Origin: Methylocystis parvus OBBP
GTDB lineage: Bacteria; Pseudomonadota; Alphaproteobacteria; Rhizobiales; Beijerinckiaceae
Length of the DNA: 64,000 nt
Direction of reading: 5' to 3'
NCBI RefSeq assembly: GCF_027571405.1
Contig: NZ_CP092968.1
Span: 3,556,001-3,620,000 of the forward strand
Each line of letters begins with the position of its first letter. Position 1 is the first letter of the stretch. The notes beneath the pieces were generated by a model. It saw nothing but the letters and a program-made list of their open reading frames with translations, was not told the origin of the DNA and searched no databases. The position numbers and the translations under genes are program-made. Below are positions 27,445 to 36,460 of this stretch, piece after piece.

Positions 27445-28857
27445 TCAGATATGAATGGCGCGTTTCGCCACCGCCAGCGCCGCCTCCTTCATCGCCTCGG
27501 ACATGGTCGGGTGGGCGTGGCAGGTGCGCGCGAGATCCTCCGCGGAGCCGGAGAATTCCATCAGCACGGCGGCTTCCGCGATCAGCTCGCCCGCGCCCGC
27601 GCCGAGGATGTGAACGCCCAGAACGCGGTCCGTCCTGGCGTCGGCGATGAATTTCACGAAGCCCTCCGTCTCGCGCATGGAGCGGGCGCGGCCATTGGCG
27701 GAGAAGGGGAACTTGCCGATGGCGACGTCGAGCCCTCTGGCCTTCGCCTCCTCCTCGGTGATTCCGACCGACGCGACTTCCGGCGAAGTGTAAACGACGC
27801 CGGGAATGACGTTGTAATTCACATGGCCGGCCTGCCCGGCGAGAATTTCCGCGACGGCGACGCCTTCATCCTCGGCCTTATGCGCGAGCATCGGCCCGCG
27901 CACGACGTCGCCGATCGCGTAAATGCCGGGGACATTGGTGGCGAAATGATCGTCGATGATCACCCGGCCGCGCTCCAGAGCGACGCCAGCCTCTTCGAGG
28001 CCGAGGCCCTGCGTATAGGGGATGCGGCCAGTGGCGATCAGCACGACGTCGGCGGCGATCTTGTCCGAGGTTGCGCCGTCGACGGACGAATAGGAGACGA
28101 CGACGCCGTCCCCCTCGCGCGCGACGCCCGTCACCTTTGAGGAGAGCTTGAAAGAAAAGCCCTGCTTTTCGAGGATTTTCTGAAAGCGCGTCGCGATTTC
28201 GAGGTCGAAGCCGGGCAGAACGCGGTCGAGATATTCGATCGCCGTCACCTCTGCCCCGAGACGCCGCCAGACCGAGCCGAGCTCCAGCCCGATCACGCCC
28301 GCGCCGATGACGACGAGTTTTTGCGGGACCTTCTCCAAAGCGAGCGCGCCGGTTGAGGACAGGATCGTCTTTTCGTCAACCGGGATTTCCGCGCCGGAAG
28401 CGTCGCGCAGCGGGGCGACGGCGGAGCCGGTGGCGATGACGATGTTTTTCGTTTCGATCGTCTGCGCGGCGCCGTCGGGACCGCTCACCTCCACCTTGCC
28501 GGGGCCAATGAGGCGCCCGACGCCGCGGAACGCGTCGACCTTGTTCTTCTTGAACAGGAAGGCGACGCCGTTCACGTTCGCGCCTACCGTATCGGCCTTG
28601 TGCTTCATCATCGCGTCGAGGTCGAGCCTGGGCGGCTCGACGATCACGCCGAGCGGCGCGAGGCCGTGAGCCGTTTCCTCGAACATATGCGAGGCGTGCA
28701 ACAGCGCCTTCGACGGAATACAGCCGACATTCAGGCAGGTGCCGCCATAGGTCGCGTCTTTTTCGACGATGGCGGTCTTCAGGCCCAATTGCGCGGCGCG
28801 GATCGCGCAGACATAGCCGCCCGGTCCGCTGCCAATCACCACGAGATCATAAGTCAT
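27445..28857 (-). CDS. lpdA: Dihydrolipoyl dehydrogenase (E3)
   Basis: FAD enzyme that reoxidises lipoyl groups of 2-oxoacid dehydrogenases or the glycine cleavage system using NAD+. The 470-residue protein has the FAD-binding VVIGSGPGGYVCAIRAAQ, the redox disulfide GGTCLNVGCIPSKALL, the NAD-binding VVIGAGVIGLELGSVW, the second FAD motif YAIGDVVRGPMLAHKA and the interface catalytic pair HAHPTMSEA. No lipoyl domain is fused at the N-terminus. In this window no E1/E2 or gcv gene is near, so its partner complex cannot be assigned. It is preceded on the same strand by a DUF1772 protein gene. Confidence 0.97.
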   Translation of the reverse strand: MTYDLVVIGSGPGGYVCAIRAAQLGLKTAIVEKDATYGGTCLNVGCIPSKALLHASHMFEETAHGLAPLGVIVEPPRLDLDAMMKHKADTVGANVNGVAFLFKKNKVDAFRGVGRLIGPGKVEVSGPDGAAQTIETKNIVIATGSAVAPLRDASGAEIPVDEKTILSSTGALALEKVPQKLVVIGAGVIGLELGSVWRRLGAEVTAIEYLDRVLPGFDLEIATRFQKILEKQGFSFKLSSKVTGVAREGDGVVVSYSSVDGATSDKIAADVVLIATGRIPYTQGLGLEEAGVALERGRVIIDDHFATNVPGIYAIGDVVRGPMLAHKAEDEGVAVAEILAGQAGHVNYNVIPGVVYTSPEVASVGITEEEAKARGLDVAIGKFPFSANGRARSMRETEGFVKFIADARTDRVLGVHILGAGAGELIAEAAVLMEFSGSAEDLARTCHAHPTMSEAMKEAALAVAKRAIHI

Positions 28858-28909
28858 GAATGCCGCTCTTCAAGAAAGGCGCCGGTTCAGCTAGCTGCGT
28901 CGATCGGGA

Positions 28910-29338
28910 TCAGCCGGCCGCCCAGACAAAGATCGCAATCGCCGCGACGCCGATCGCGGTGAGGCCGATTTCCAGCTTGCCCCACAAATCGATCACCTGG
29001 CGCGCCTCATGCGCGGCGTCGGCGCCGATGAGGCCGAGGATGCGGTTGTTGAGCGGCACGATCGCCAGATAGGTGTAGGGCCAGGACGCCAGAATCACGA
29101 GGGCGCCGAGCGCCCAGCGCACATCGTTCAATTCGCGAAAGGCGATGAAGCCGAATAATGCGGCAATCGCCGCCAATCCCGCAAGCACAATGAAGCCGCG
29201 ATGATCGGAAGGCTCCCACTCCTTGATGAGCGCGTCGTCGCCCAAAGCGAGCCGGGCCGGCTGCTCGACGTAATTGACATAAATAGAAGCGCCGGTGAAA
29301 GCGCCGGCGGCGGCGAGTGCGAGCGAGCCGATGATCAT
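28910..29338 (-). CDS. DUF1772 family membrane protein
   Basis: 142-residue protein with four hydrophobic segments, resembling the DUF1772 (anthrone-oxygenase-like) membrane family: AAAGAFTGASIYVNYVEQPA in the first segment, VEQPARL after it, a WPYTYLAIVPLNNRIL block, and EARQVIDLWGKLEIGLTAIG in the last. The asparagine-containing PLNNRIL is the most characteristic. The biochemical role of bacterial members is unknown. It lies just upstream of lpdA with a 52-base gap and may be co-transcribed. Confidence 0.78.
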   Translation of the reverse strand: MIIGSLALAAAGAFTGASIYVNYVEQPARLALGDDALIKEWEPSDHRGFIVLAGLAAIAALFGFIAFRELNDVRWALGALVILASWPYTYLAIVPLNNRILGLIGADAAHEARQVIDLWGKLEIGLTAIGVAAIAIFVWAAG

Positions 29339-29367
29339 TGTTTATGTTCCTGCCAGGTGAAATTCGG

Positions 29368-29510
29368 TTCCCTCTCTCCGCTTGCGGGGAGAGGGCAAGG
29401 GTGAGGGCAAAGCCCCATCTTTCATTGATGAGCTTTGCTCACTTGCATGTGACGCGCGTTCGAAAATGCCGTCTTGCCCCTCACCCCGCTTTGCGGGGAG
29501 AGAGAGAAAG
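29368..29510. repeat. Family B inverted repeat, copy with 100-base spacer
   Basis: TTCCCTCTCTCCGCTTGCGG then GGAGAGGGCAAGGGTGAGGG on the left; GCCCCTCACCCCGCTTTGCG then GGGAGAGAG on the right (about 29475-29507). The element fills the gap between two divergently transcribed genes' ends and abuts the stop codon of the GSCFA gene at 29513. Confidence 0.7.
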
Positions 29511-29512
29511 GG

Positions 29513-30580
29513 TTACGCCGACTCGATGGCTTCCTCGTCGCAGACGATGCGCGCATTGGCCTCCGCTTCGGCGACGACGTCGACCTTGAGCGACTTGATC
29601 GCCTCCTCTCGCGCCTTATCGGTGAAGTGGTCGAAGAACATCTTCATCGTGCGGTCGATGCCGTGCGGATTGATGCGTCTCGTATCGTCCCGATAGAAGC
29701 GCCCCGCATTGGGCGACACGGTCACGAGATCGTAGGAGGGGAAGTAAGCGATATTCGGCCTCGCGCGCGTGACTTCGTCGGCGGCGGCGCGCAGGATCGA
29801 CTTGATCGCCGTGTTCGATACGACGACATGGCGGTCTTCATAGGTCGCGATGATGCCGACCGGCGACACGCTCAGCACGATGCGCACTTTGGGATTGATC
29901 TCGCGGATCCGGTCGATGGCGGCGAGGAAGTCGCGCACGACCTCGCTCACCGTCATATTGTAGAATTCGTAGACGTCGGGGTCCCAGGCTCCGCCGGCGA
30001 CGCCCGGCGCGAGCTGCAGGATCGCGCCATCGGGCTTGTGTCGCCATGTCTCGGTGTGGCCGAAGGTGAAGACGAATACGTCCATCGTCTCGATCATGTG
30101 GCGCACGGCGGCGAGATGCTGCTCGCGATCGGCGCGCATCTCCTCGACCGTCTCATAGCCGTCGGGCTCGATGCGCGGACGGAAGGGATCGACGAAACGG
30201 CCGTCCTCCGGACGATTCCAGTAATCGAGCGACGGCGTATATGCGCCATAGGCGCGCTCGACGAGCTGGCGGAACTGCGCGGTCGTGTACATGTTGCCGT
30301 AACGGCAGGAATACATCGAGTAATTGCGGCGCAGCGCCTCCTCCGGGGACATGCCCTCCGGCGGCTTTTCCGCAAGATAATAGGTGTAGCCGCTCGTCTG
30401 CAGGCGATGCGCGATCTCCTGCGCGAAACAGCTTCCCGCCGTCGCCACGCGATCCTCGCGCGCGATCTTGAAAGGCGTCTCGATCAGCGGATCGATGGCG
30501 AAAGGCGGCAGCCCGGTCACAGCCTTGCGCCAGAAACGATGGTCGGGTAGGGAGCTATAGGGGTTGTCCGCCAAGGGCAA
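29513..30580 (-). CDS. GSCFA-domain protein
   Basis: 355-residue protein with the family signature TAGSCFAQEIAHRLQ near residue 48 (the Ser of GSCFA being the presumed nucleophile of an SGNH-like hydrolase or acetyltransferase fold), the block FVFTFGHTETWRHK and a C-terminal INPHGIDRTMKMFFDHFT. GSCFA proteins are usually found with surface polysaccharide genes. No signal peptide is apparent. It is divergent from a WcbI-like gene at 30737, another protein of polysaccharide decoration. The two probably share a promoter region and a job; the substrate is unknown. Confidence 0.87.
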   Translation of the reverse strand: MPLADNPYSSLPDHRFWRKAVTGLPPFAIDPLIETPFKIAREDRVATAGSCFAQEIAHRLQTSGYTYYLAEKPPEGMSPEEALRRNYSMYSCRYGNMYTTAQFRQLVERAYGAYTPSLDYWNRPEDGRFVDPFRPRIEPDGYETVEEMRADREQHLAAVRHMIETMDVFVFTFGHTETWRHKPDGAILQLAPGVAGGAWDPDVYEFYNMTVSEVVRDFLAAIDRIREINPKVRIVLSVSPVGIIATYEDRHVVVSNTAIKSILRAAADEVTRARPNIAYFPSYDLVTVSPNAGRFYRDDTRRINPHGIDRTMKMFFDHFTDKAREEAIKSLKVDVVAEAEANARIVCDEEAIESA

Positions 30581-30736
30581 ACTCCTCGTCGATTCGAATC
30601 GATCGTCGCAAACGGACTTCTACAGCGCTCTTGGCGCGCCGTCGCTTGTGTGCGGACCATAAACGCGGCGCCGCCGCTTGTCACCAGCCTGAGGCCGAAG
30701 ACATGTCGCGCCGCGGCCAAACCGGTGAATGACCGT

Positions 30737-31792
30737 ATGTTTTCCCAGATCGACAAGCAGATTTTGAAGTCGTGGCGCCAATATGCGGTCGAACCGCGCC
30801 TGGCGAAGCTGACGGGCAGGACGCTCCGTAATACGGGGCCGCGCATTGCGGTGCTGGGCAACTGTCAGGCTTTCGGTCTGGCCTACGCCATGAAGGTCAT
30901 GGATCCAAGCGCCACGGTGGATCATTTCTCCGCAATCGGCCGGTCGCGCGTCGCAAACATGGACATGCTGGTCGCGACCCTCGCGACTTATGACTATGTC
31001 TTCACGCATGACTTCCTCGAAGGCCATTTGCGGGGCGGCGGCGATTCCGAGGAGCTGATCCGCCGGCTTCCGAAGACCGTGAAGACGCCGGCCGTCACTT
31101 TCGCGGCCTTCCATCCGGACCTCATTTATATCCAGGACAAATCCGAGCCGCTTCACGGCTTCATCTTCGGCCCGCTCGGTCCCTATCACTCGGCGATCGG
31201 CCTCTTTGGCTATCGCGCCGGCCTCACGCTCGACGAAACGCGCGCGGCTTTCAACGAAAACGTCTTTCAGGCTCTCGGCTATCTCGATCTGTGGAACGAA
31301 GCCGCGACCGGCTTCATCGAGAACGCCAAGCTTTACGGCTTCGACCTGTCGACCGATCTGATGAACTGGGCCCGACGCGGCGTCTTCATGTACAGCATCG
31401 TGCATCCAAAGAGCTTCGTGCTCTTCGACATCGCGAAGCGCATGTGGGAGAAGGCCGGCCTCAAGCCGCCGGCGCGGGACTTCGGCTATTACGAAATTCA
31501 CGACCTCGCGCGCTCCGAAATCTTCCCCGTTTATCCGGCGGTCGCCAGGGTCTTCGGCGCGCAGGGCGGTTATCTCTTCAAGCTGCAAAACCACCACATC
31601 TCGCATACGGTCGGAGATTTTCTCAATCTGCCGCAATATCTCGGATCGTCCTGGAAGACTTTCGAAAAGACGGGCCAGGAGCATCTCGCCAATCCGCGCG
31701 TCGACGCCTGGCTCGACGACGAGAAGACGAAGACTTACGTCATGAAGCTCGCACGCGAAAATCAGAAGGCGGGGCTGAAGCCGACGCTCTAA
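30737..31792 (+). CDS. WcbI-like putative polysaccharide acetyltransferase
   Basis: 351 residues from ATG 30737. The motif IAVLGNCQAFGLAYAM near residue 37 is the GNCQ signature of WcbI-type proteins, which act in capsule biosynthesis; TYDYVFTHDFL and FHPDLIYIQDKS follow, and HHISHTVGDFLNLP near the end carries a conserved histidine. This is the SGNH-like fold with a proposed acetyltransferase role. The start is uncertain: the frame is open from about 30650, with an alternative GTG at 30724. Divergent from the GSCFA gene with about 156 bases between them. No glycosyltransferases or capsule export genes lie nearby. Confidence 0.8.
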   Translation: MFSQIDKQILKSWRQYAVEPRLAKLTGRTLRNTGPRIAVLGNCQAFGLAYAMKVMDPSATVDHFSAIGRSRVANMDMLVATLATYDYVFTHDFLEGHLRGGGDSEELIRRLPKTVKTPAVTFAAFHPDLIYIQDKSEPLHGFIFGPLGPYHSAIGLFGYRAGLTLDETRAAFNENVFQALGYLDLWNEAATGFIENAKLYGFDLSTDLMNWARRGVFMYSIVHPKSFVLFDIAKRMWEKAGLKPPARDFGYYEIHDLARSEIFPVYPAVARVFGAQGGYLFKLQNHHISHTVGDFLNLPQYLGSSWKTFEKTGQEHLANPRVDAWLDDEKTKTYVMKLARENQKAGLKPTL

Positions 31793-31825
31793 TCGGAGCG
31801 AGGCGGTCGCGTCATACCGGCTACC

Positions 31826-31948
31826 GTCATTGCGAGGCGCATATGGCGCGACGTCGGGTATACCCGACGTCGAAAAATGCGACCAAACAATCCAGAGTCA
31901 CATTGCGGCCCCTGGATTGCTTCGTCGCTTCCGCTCCTCGCAATGACG
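31826..31948. repeat. REP-like repeat, family A with an inserted GTCGGGTATACCCGAC module
   Basis: The outer arms are those of family A (GTCATTGCGAG ... CTCGCAATGACG), but the left arm is interrupted by a palindrome ACGTCGGGTATACCCGACGT near 31851-31870. The same kind of insertion appears at 34356 and 36339. It lies between convergent WcbI-like and phaZ genes. Confidence 0.8.
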
Positions 31949-31975
31949 CGGCGAAGCGATTAGACGGAAACCATA

Positions 31976-33232
31976 TTACGCTTCCACCTTCTCCATCTCG
32001 CGCGTAAAGGCCACGATGCGCGGCGCGATGTCCCTGCGGAAGCGCGAGCCGTTGAAGACGCCGTAATGGCCGACGCCCTCCTGAAGGTGATGGGATTTGC
32101 GGGCGGCGGGAATGCCGGCGCAAAGCTCCTGCGCGGCGAGCGTCTGGCCGACGCCGGAAATATCGTCCTTCTCTCCTTCGACCGTCAGCAGCGCCGTGCG
32201 GCGGATTTTCTTCAGGTCGATCAGTTCGCCCCGATGGCGCAGCAGACCCAGCGGCACTTCATGCTTGATGAAGACGCGCTCCACGGTCTGCAGATAGAAT
32301 TCGGCTGTCAGGTCCATCACCGCGAGATATTCGTCGTAGAAATCGCGATGCTTTTCGGCCGAATCGCCGTCGCCCTCGACGAGATGGTTGAACATCTCCA
32401 TATGCGCGGTGACATGGCGTTCGATATTCATCGCCATGAAGCCGGAAAGCTGCAGAAAGCCGGGATAGACGTCGCGGCCCATGCCGGCGTGCGGGAAAGG
32501 GACCGTGTGGATGCAGTGGCGGCGGAACCAGTCGATGCCGCGTTTTTCTGCGAGCTTGTTCACCGCTGTCGGATTGACGCGCGTATCGATGGGACCGCCC
32601 ATCAGAATCATCGAATCCGGCGCGGCCGGATCGTCGGCGGCCTCCATCGCGGCGATGGCGCAGACCAGCGGCACGGAAGCTTGACAGACGCCGAGCGTAT
32701 GGACGGGAATCCCGTCCTGCGCGAGATGCTGCAGCATCTCTTCGAGATAGTCGATATAATCGTCGAGATCGAAAGCGCCTTCGATCACCGGCACCGTCCT
32801 GGCGTCGGCCCAGTCGGTGACATAGACGTCGTGCGACGGCAGAAAGGCCTCGACCGTGCCGCGCAGCAGGGTCGCGTAATGGCCCGACATCGGGGCGACG
32901 ATGAGCAGCTTGGACTGTCGCGACGCCTCGCCCTCGAATCGCCGGCTGAAGTGAAGCAGGCTGCAGAAGGGCTTGGTCCAGACATGCTCTTCCACAATGT
33001 CCACCTCGACGCCGTCGACCTTGGTCGTGTCGAGGCCGAATATGGGCTTGCCGTAGCGGCGGGTCATGCGCTCGAAGAGTTCCGCCGAGGCGGCGATGCT
33101 GCGGCCGAAGGAGGTATGGTAGAGCGGGTTGAGCGGACTCTTGATCGTATGGAGAAGCGCGTCGGTCGCCGCGCGCGCGGGCGCGAAGGCCAGATGCAGC
33201 ATCTCATATACGTGGTACGACATACGGTCCAT
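31976..33232 (-). CDS. phaZ: Intracellular polyhydroxyalkanoate depolymerase
   Basis: Mobilises stored polyhydroxybutyrate inside the cell. The 418-residue protein has no signal peptide, the lipase-box-like motif HTLGVCQASVPL near residue 182 in which cysteine replaces serine (as in the cytosolic PhaZ of Cupriavidus), APMSGHYATLLRG as oxyanion block, and the conserved LLTVEGEKDDISG and EGVGHYGVFNGSRF with the catalytic Asp and His. Start at ATG 33230-33232 (MDRMSYHVYEM); the fourth-codon ATG is equally possible. It implies a PHB-storing organism, consistent with Hyphomicrobiales methylotrophs. Confidence 0.93.
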   Translation of the reverse strand: MDRMSYHVYEMLHLAFAPARAATDALLHTIKSPLNPLYHTSFGRSIAASAELFERMTRRYGKPIFGLDTTKVDGVEVDIVEEHVWTKPFCSLLHFSRRFEGEASRQSKLLIVAPMSGHYATLLRGTVEAFLPSHDVYVTDWADARTVPVIEGAFDLDDYIDYLEEMLQHLAQDGIPVHTLGVCQASVPLVCAIAAMEAADDPAAPDSMILMGGPIDTRVNPTAVNKLAEKRGIDWFRRHCIHTVPFPHAGMGRDVYPGFLQLSGFMAMNIERHVTAHMEMFNHLVEGDGDSAEKHRDFYDEYLAVMDLTAEFYLQTVERVFIKHEVPLGLLRHRGELIDLKKIRRTALLTVEGEKDDISGVGQTLAAQELCAGIPAARKSHHLQEGVGHYGVFNGSRFRRDIAPRIVAFTREMEKVEA

Positions 33233-33377
33233 AATTACGCTTCTCCCACCTCCTACGCCGACGCCATGTTGCGCTGCACAATTCCCTTATAAAATATTTC
33301 ATTTCCAGAAAAATGAAAGGGCAAGCTCAACCCTGCGCCAATATGCGCGCCGCCTTGGATTGTGGTTTAGAAACAGT

Positions 33378-34343
33378 CTATGTAGCGCTTGCAAGCGCGC
33401 CGACGAGAACAAATAGCCAGAGCATGGCCGCCGCGCATCTGTAAATCGTCAGGGCGCGCGAAATGTCTTTCGGCCTCGCGTCGCGCCGACCTTTTCCGAG
33501 CGTCGCGCCCGCCACCTTCGCCCCCTGATAGGCGCGCGGCCCGCCGAGCGCGAGGCCGAGCGCGCCGGCCATCGCGGCCTCGGGCCAGCCGGCGTTTGGC
33601 GAGGCGTGCTTGCCTGCGTCCCGCAGCGCGGTCGTCCAGGCTTCCCGCGCGTCTGCTCCCATCGCCCAGGCGGCGGCGGCGAGGAGGGCCGCCGCGACGC
33701 GGGCGGGAATCAGGTTGACGACGTCGTCGCAGCGCGCCGCCGCCCAGCCAAATGCGAGATAACGCTCGGATTTGTGGCCGATCATGCTGTCGGCCGTGTT
33801 GATCGCTTTGTAGAGAAGCGCGCCCGGCAGTCCAAAAAAGGCGAGGAATAGAGCCGGCGCGACGACGCCGTCGGAGAAATTCTCGGCGAGGCTCTCGATC
33901 GCCGCCCGGGCGACGCCCGCCTCGTCCAGAGACGCGACGTCGCGGCCGACGATCTTGCCGACCTCGCGACGGCCGTCGTCGAGCGAAGCCGAAAGACCGC
34001 GCGCCACCGCGGCGACATGGCCGTCGAGGCTCCTTTGCGCGATGAGCGAAGAAGCCGCCAGGGCGAGAACGATCCAGCCATAGGGCAGGGCGCGGGCGAG
34101 CGCGTCGACGAGCGCGCCCGAGACGAGTGCGGCGGCCGCGAGAATGACGAGGGCCGCAACGCCTTTGGCGCGGCGCGTCGCAAATGAGTCCGAGGCGCGA
34201 TTGAGCCGCGCGTCGAGCGCCGAGATCAGCGCGCCGAACCATGTGACGGGGTGGCCGATCCGCCGGAAAAGCCAGTCGGGATAACCGGCCGCCGCGTCGA
34301 ATGCGAGCGCGAGGAGCGCGAGTAAGGCGCTGGAGGAGGACAT
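33378..34343 (-). CDS. cbiB: Adenosylcobinamide-phosphate synthase, CbiB/CobD type
   Basis: Membrane enzyme that attaches aminopropanol (phosphate) to adenosylcobyric acid late in cobalamin synthesis. The 321-residue protein has several hydrophobic segments and the family blocks GYPDWLFRRIGHPVTWFG, IESLAENFSDGVVAP, YKAINTADSMIGHKSERY, and SPNAGWPEAAMAGALG. Start at ATG 34341-34343, after a GGAGGAGG-like purine run on the coding strand. Other cobalamin genes, cbiD and cobU, lie at 35217 and 36471 on the opposite strand, separated by repeats. No cobalamin riboswitch was recognised upstream. Confidence 0.94.
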   Translation of the reverse strand: MSSSSALLALLALAFDAAAGYPDWLFRRIGHPVTWFGALISALDARLNRASDSFATRRAKGVAALVILAAAALVSGALVDALARALPYGWIVLALAASSLIAQRSLDGHVAAVARGLSASLDDGRREVGKIVGRDVASLDEAGVARAAIESLAENFSDGVVAPALFLAFFGLPGALLYKAINTADSMIGHKSERYLAFGWAAARCDDVVNLIPARVAAALLAAAAWAMGADAREAWTTALRDAGKHASPNAGWPEAAMAGALGLALGGPRAYQGAKVAGATLGKGRRDARPKDISRALTIYRCAAAMLWLFVLVGALASAT

Positions 34344-34355
34344 GCGCGCGCGCTC

Positions 34356-34473
34356 GTCATTGCGAGCATTTTTTTCGAAGTCGGGCATACCCGACTTCGC
34401 GGAAGCGCGAAGCAATCCAGAGCCGCAATGGCCGTCCCTGGATTGTTTCGTCTCCGACCCTCTTCGCAATGAC
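34356..34473. repeat. REP-like repeat, family A with inserted GAAGTCGGGCATACCCGACTTC module
   Basis: Family A outer arms with the internal palindrome GAAGTCGGGCATACCCGACT (34377 onward). It begins 13 bases upstream of the cbiB start and is followed directly by a second copy at 34484. Confidence 0.85.
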
Positions 34474-34483
34474 GACGCGAACC

Positions 34484-34569
34484 GCCATCCTTGCGAGCGA
34501 TGCGAAGCAATCCAGAGGGCCATTGACGCGCCTGGATTGTTTCGTCTCTGACGCGCGGCGCAATGACGG
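34484..34569. repeat. REP-like repeat, family A, simple copy in tandem
   Basis: Left arm CCATCCTTGCGAGCGATGCG then AAGCAATCCAG, right arm CCTGGATTGTTTCGTCTCTG ending CGCAATGACGG. It sits 10 bases behind the previous copy and ends 9 bases before the stop codon of the YbhB-like gene. Confidence 0.8.
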
Positions 34570-34577
34570 ACGTCCCC

Positions 34578-35135
34578 TCAACGTCCGAATAATCCGGTGA
34601 CCGAGGCCTTGGCCAGCGCATTGGCGTTGATGGTGAAGCCTGCAATGGCGGTGCGGCCGCGGGCGGCGTCGCCGAGCTTGTCGATTTTCAGCGCATAGAC
34701 GGTGAAGACGTAGCGATGCGGCGCGCCGGCCGGGGGGCAGGGGCCGCCATAGGCTTTCTCGCCGAAGTCGGTTTCGAGCTGCTGCGCGCCAGGCGGAAGA
34801 TTCTTGCCGGAAGCGTCGCCCGCGCCCTGCTTGAGGCCGCGCGCCTCCGGCGGAATATCGACGACGAGCCAGTGCCAGAAGCCCGCGCCCCCCGTGGGCG
34901 CGTCGGGGTCGTGCGCGAGAACCGCGAAGCTCTTCGTCCCCGCGGGCGGGTCGCTCCAGACCAGCTCCGGCGAGAGATTGCCGCCCGTGCAGCCGAAGCT
35001 GTCATAGACATGCTTCATGTCGATTGTCTTGCCGTCGGCGATGTCCGGGCTTTTCACGGTGAAAGCCTGCGCGCCATTGGCGTCGGCAGTTGCGAGCGCC
35101 GCAAAGGCGTAGAAGGACAAATGGCTGCGCTTCAT
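34578..35135 (-). CDS. YbhB/YbcL-family (PEBP-like) secreted protein
   Basis: Phosphatidylethanolamine-binding-protein fold, 185 residues. The N-terminal MKRSHLSFYAFAALATADAN is a weak signal peptide, with export likely. Family blocks: GGNLSPELVWSDPPAGTKSF, DPDAPTGGAGFWHWLVVDIP and PPAGAPHRYVFTVYAL. Its ligand and role in bacteria are unknown. The start is ATG 35133-35135; the frame is open far upstream, opposite cbiD, but only as the reverse complement of that gene. It is divergent from cbiD with 81 bases between them. Confidence 0.92.
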   Translation of the reverse strand: MKRSHLSFYAFAALATADANGAQAFTVKSPDIADGKTIDMKHVYDSFGCTGGNLSPELVWSDPPAGTKSFAVLAHDPDAPTGGAGFWHWLVVDIPPEARGLKQGAGDASGKNLPPGAQQLETDFGEKAYGGPCPPAGAPHRYVFTVYALKIDKLGDAARGRTAIAGFTINANALAKASVTGLFGR

Positions 35136-35216
35136 GGGCCAGGCTCCTATGTCGAGACGGGGGTCTCTTGTAGCGGATCGTTGGGCGCGTGTCGCGCGGG
35201 ATGCTAAAGGAGACCT

Positions 35217-36329
35217 ATGACGGATGCGCGCAAAGATCGATCGCTGCGCCGGGGCTGGACGACCGGCGCCTGCGCAACCGCCGCGGCGCGGGCGGCTTTC
35301 GAGGCGCTCGTCACCGGCGCGCCGCCGCCGGACCCGGTCGAGATCGCGTTGCCGTCCGGCAAGCGCGCGGCCTTCGCGCTTGCGGAGTTTTCGCGGGGCG
35401 ACGATTTCGCCCGCGCGGGCGTCGTCAAGGACGCCGGCGACGACCCGGACGTGACGCATGGCGCGCTGATCCGCGCCGCCTTGCGCCACGCTCCGCCGGG
35501 CGCGGGCGTGATCTTCAAAGCCGGCGAAGGCGTCGGCGCGGTCACGCGGCCGGGCCTGCCATTGCCGCCGGGCGAACCCGCCATCAATCCCGTCCCGCGC
35601 CAGATGATGCGGCAGACGATCGAAGAAGCCGCGCAAAGGCTCGGCGTCGGCGCGGACGCCGAGATCGAGATTTCCATCCCCGGCGGCGAGAGACTGGCGA
35701 AACATACGCTCAACGGACGCCTCGGAATCGTCGGCGGATTGTCGATACTCGGCACGACGGGAATCGTCACGCCCTTCTCCTGCGCCGCCTGGATCGACAG
35801 CATCCATCGCGGCGTCGACGTCGCGCGCGCGAGCGGGCTCGCGCATATCGCCGGAACGACCGGCTCGACCTCGGAAGCCGCCGTGCAGAAGCTCTATGAC
35901 TTGCCCGAGGCGGCGCTGATCGAGATGGGAGATTTCGTCGGCGGGCTCCTCAAATATCTGCGCACGCATCCCGTCGCGCGCGTGACCATTGGCGGCGGCT
36001 TCGCCAAGATGACCAAGCTCGCGCAGGGTCGGCTCGATCTGCATTCGGGCCGTTCGAGTCTCGACCTCGCCCAATTGAGCGAGACGGCGCGCGCCGCCGG
36101 CGCGGATGAGGAAACCGCGGCGCGGGTGAAGCACGCCAATAGCGCGCTCGACGCATTACTGATTGCGCGTGCGGCCGGCGTCGATCTCGCGGCGCCAATC
36201 GCGCAGGCGGCCTGGGAGACGGCGGCCAAGGCGCTCGGGTCCGAGGACGTGGCGCTGGAGGCGATCGTTTTCGACAGGGAGGGTCGGTTGCTGGCGCAAA
36301 CGCCTTTCAAAAAGGCCGGCGATGCGTAA
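35217..36329 (+). CDS. cbiD: Cobalt-precorrin-5B (C1)-methyltransferase
   Basis: Methylates C1 of the corrin ring and helps expel acetaldehyde in the anaerobic cobalamin pathway. The 370-residue protein begins with the family signature LRRGWTTGACATAAARAA, followed by VVKDAGDDPDVTHGALI, GEPAINPVPRQMM, GRLGIVGGLSILGTTGIV and HIAGTTGSTSEAAVQKLYDL. A strong AAAGGAGA ribosome site precedes ATG 35217. CbiD in place of CobF-type chemistry points to a cobalt-early or hybrid pathway. Neighbours cobU and cbiB belong to the same pathway, but other corrin-ring genes lie outside the window. Confidence 0.95.
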   Translation: MTDARKDRSLRRGWTTGACATAAARAAFEALVTGAPPPDPVEIALPSGKRAAFALAEFSRGDDFARAGVVKDAGDDPDVTHGALIRAALRHAPPGAGVIFKAGEGVGAVTRPGLPLPPGEPAINPVPRQMMRQTIEEAAQRLGVGADAEIEISIPGGERLAKHTLNGRLGIVGGLSILGTTGIVTPFSCAAWIDSIHRGVDVARASGLAHIAGTTGSTSEAAVQKLYDLPEAALIEMGDFVGGLLKYLRTHPVARVTIGGGFAKMTKLAQGRLDLHSGRSSLDLAQLSETARAAGADEETAARVKHANSALDALLIARAAGVDLAAPIAQAAWETAAKALGSEDVALEAIVFDREGRLLAQTPFKKAGDA

Positions 36330-36338
36330 GCTTCAGCC

Positions 36339-36460
36339 GTCATTGCGAGCATTTTTCTCGAAGCCGGTTATGCCCGACTTCGCAAAAGCGCGAAGCAATC
36401 CAGGAGCGGCCGACGCGGTTCCGAATTGCTTCATCGCGTGCGCTCTTCGCAGCAATGACG
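36339..36460. repeat. REP-like repeat, family A with inserted module, upstream of cobU
   Basis: Outer arms GTCATTGCGAGCATTTTTCT and CTCTTCGCAGCAATGACG with an internal CGAAGCCGGTTATGCCCGAC palindrome. It starts 10 bases after the cbiD stop, and its end overlaps the region just before the cobU ribosome site (AGGGAG, 36461-36466). Confidence 0.85.
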
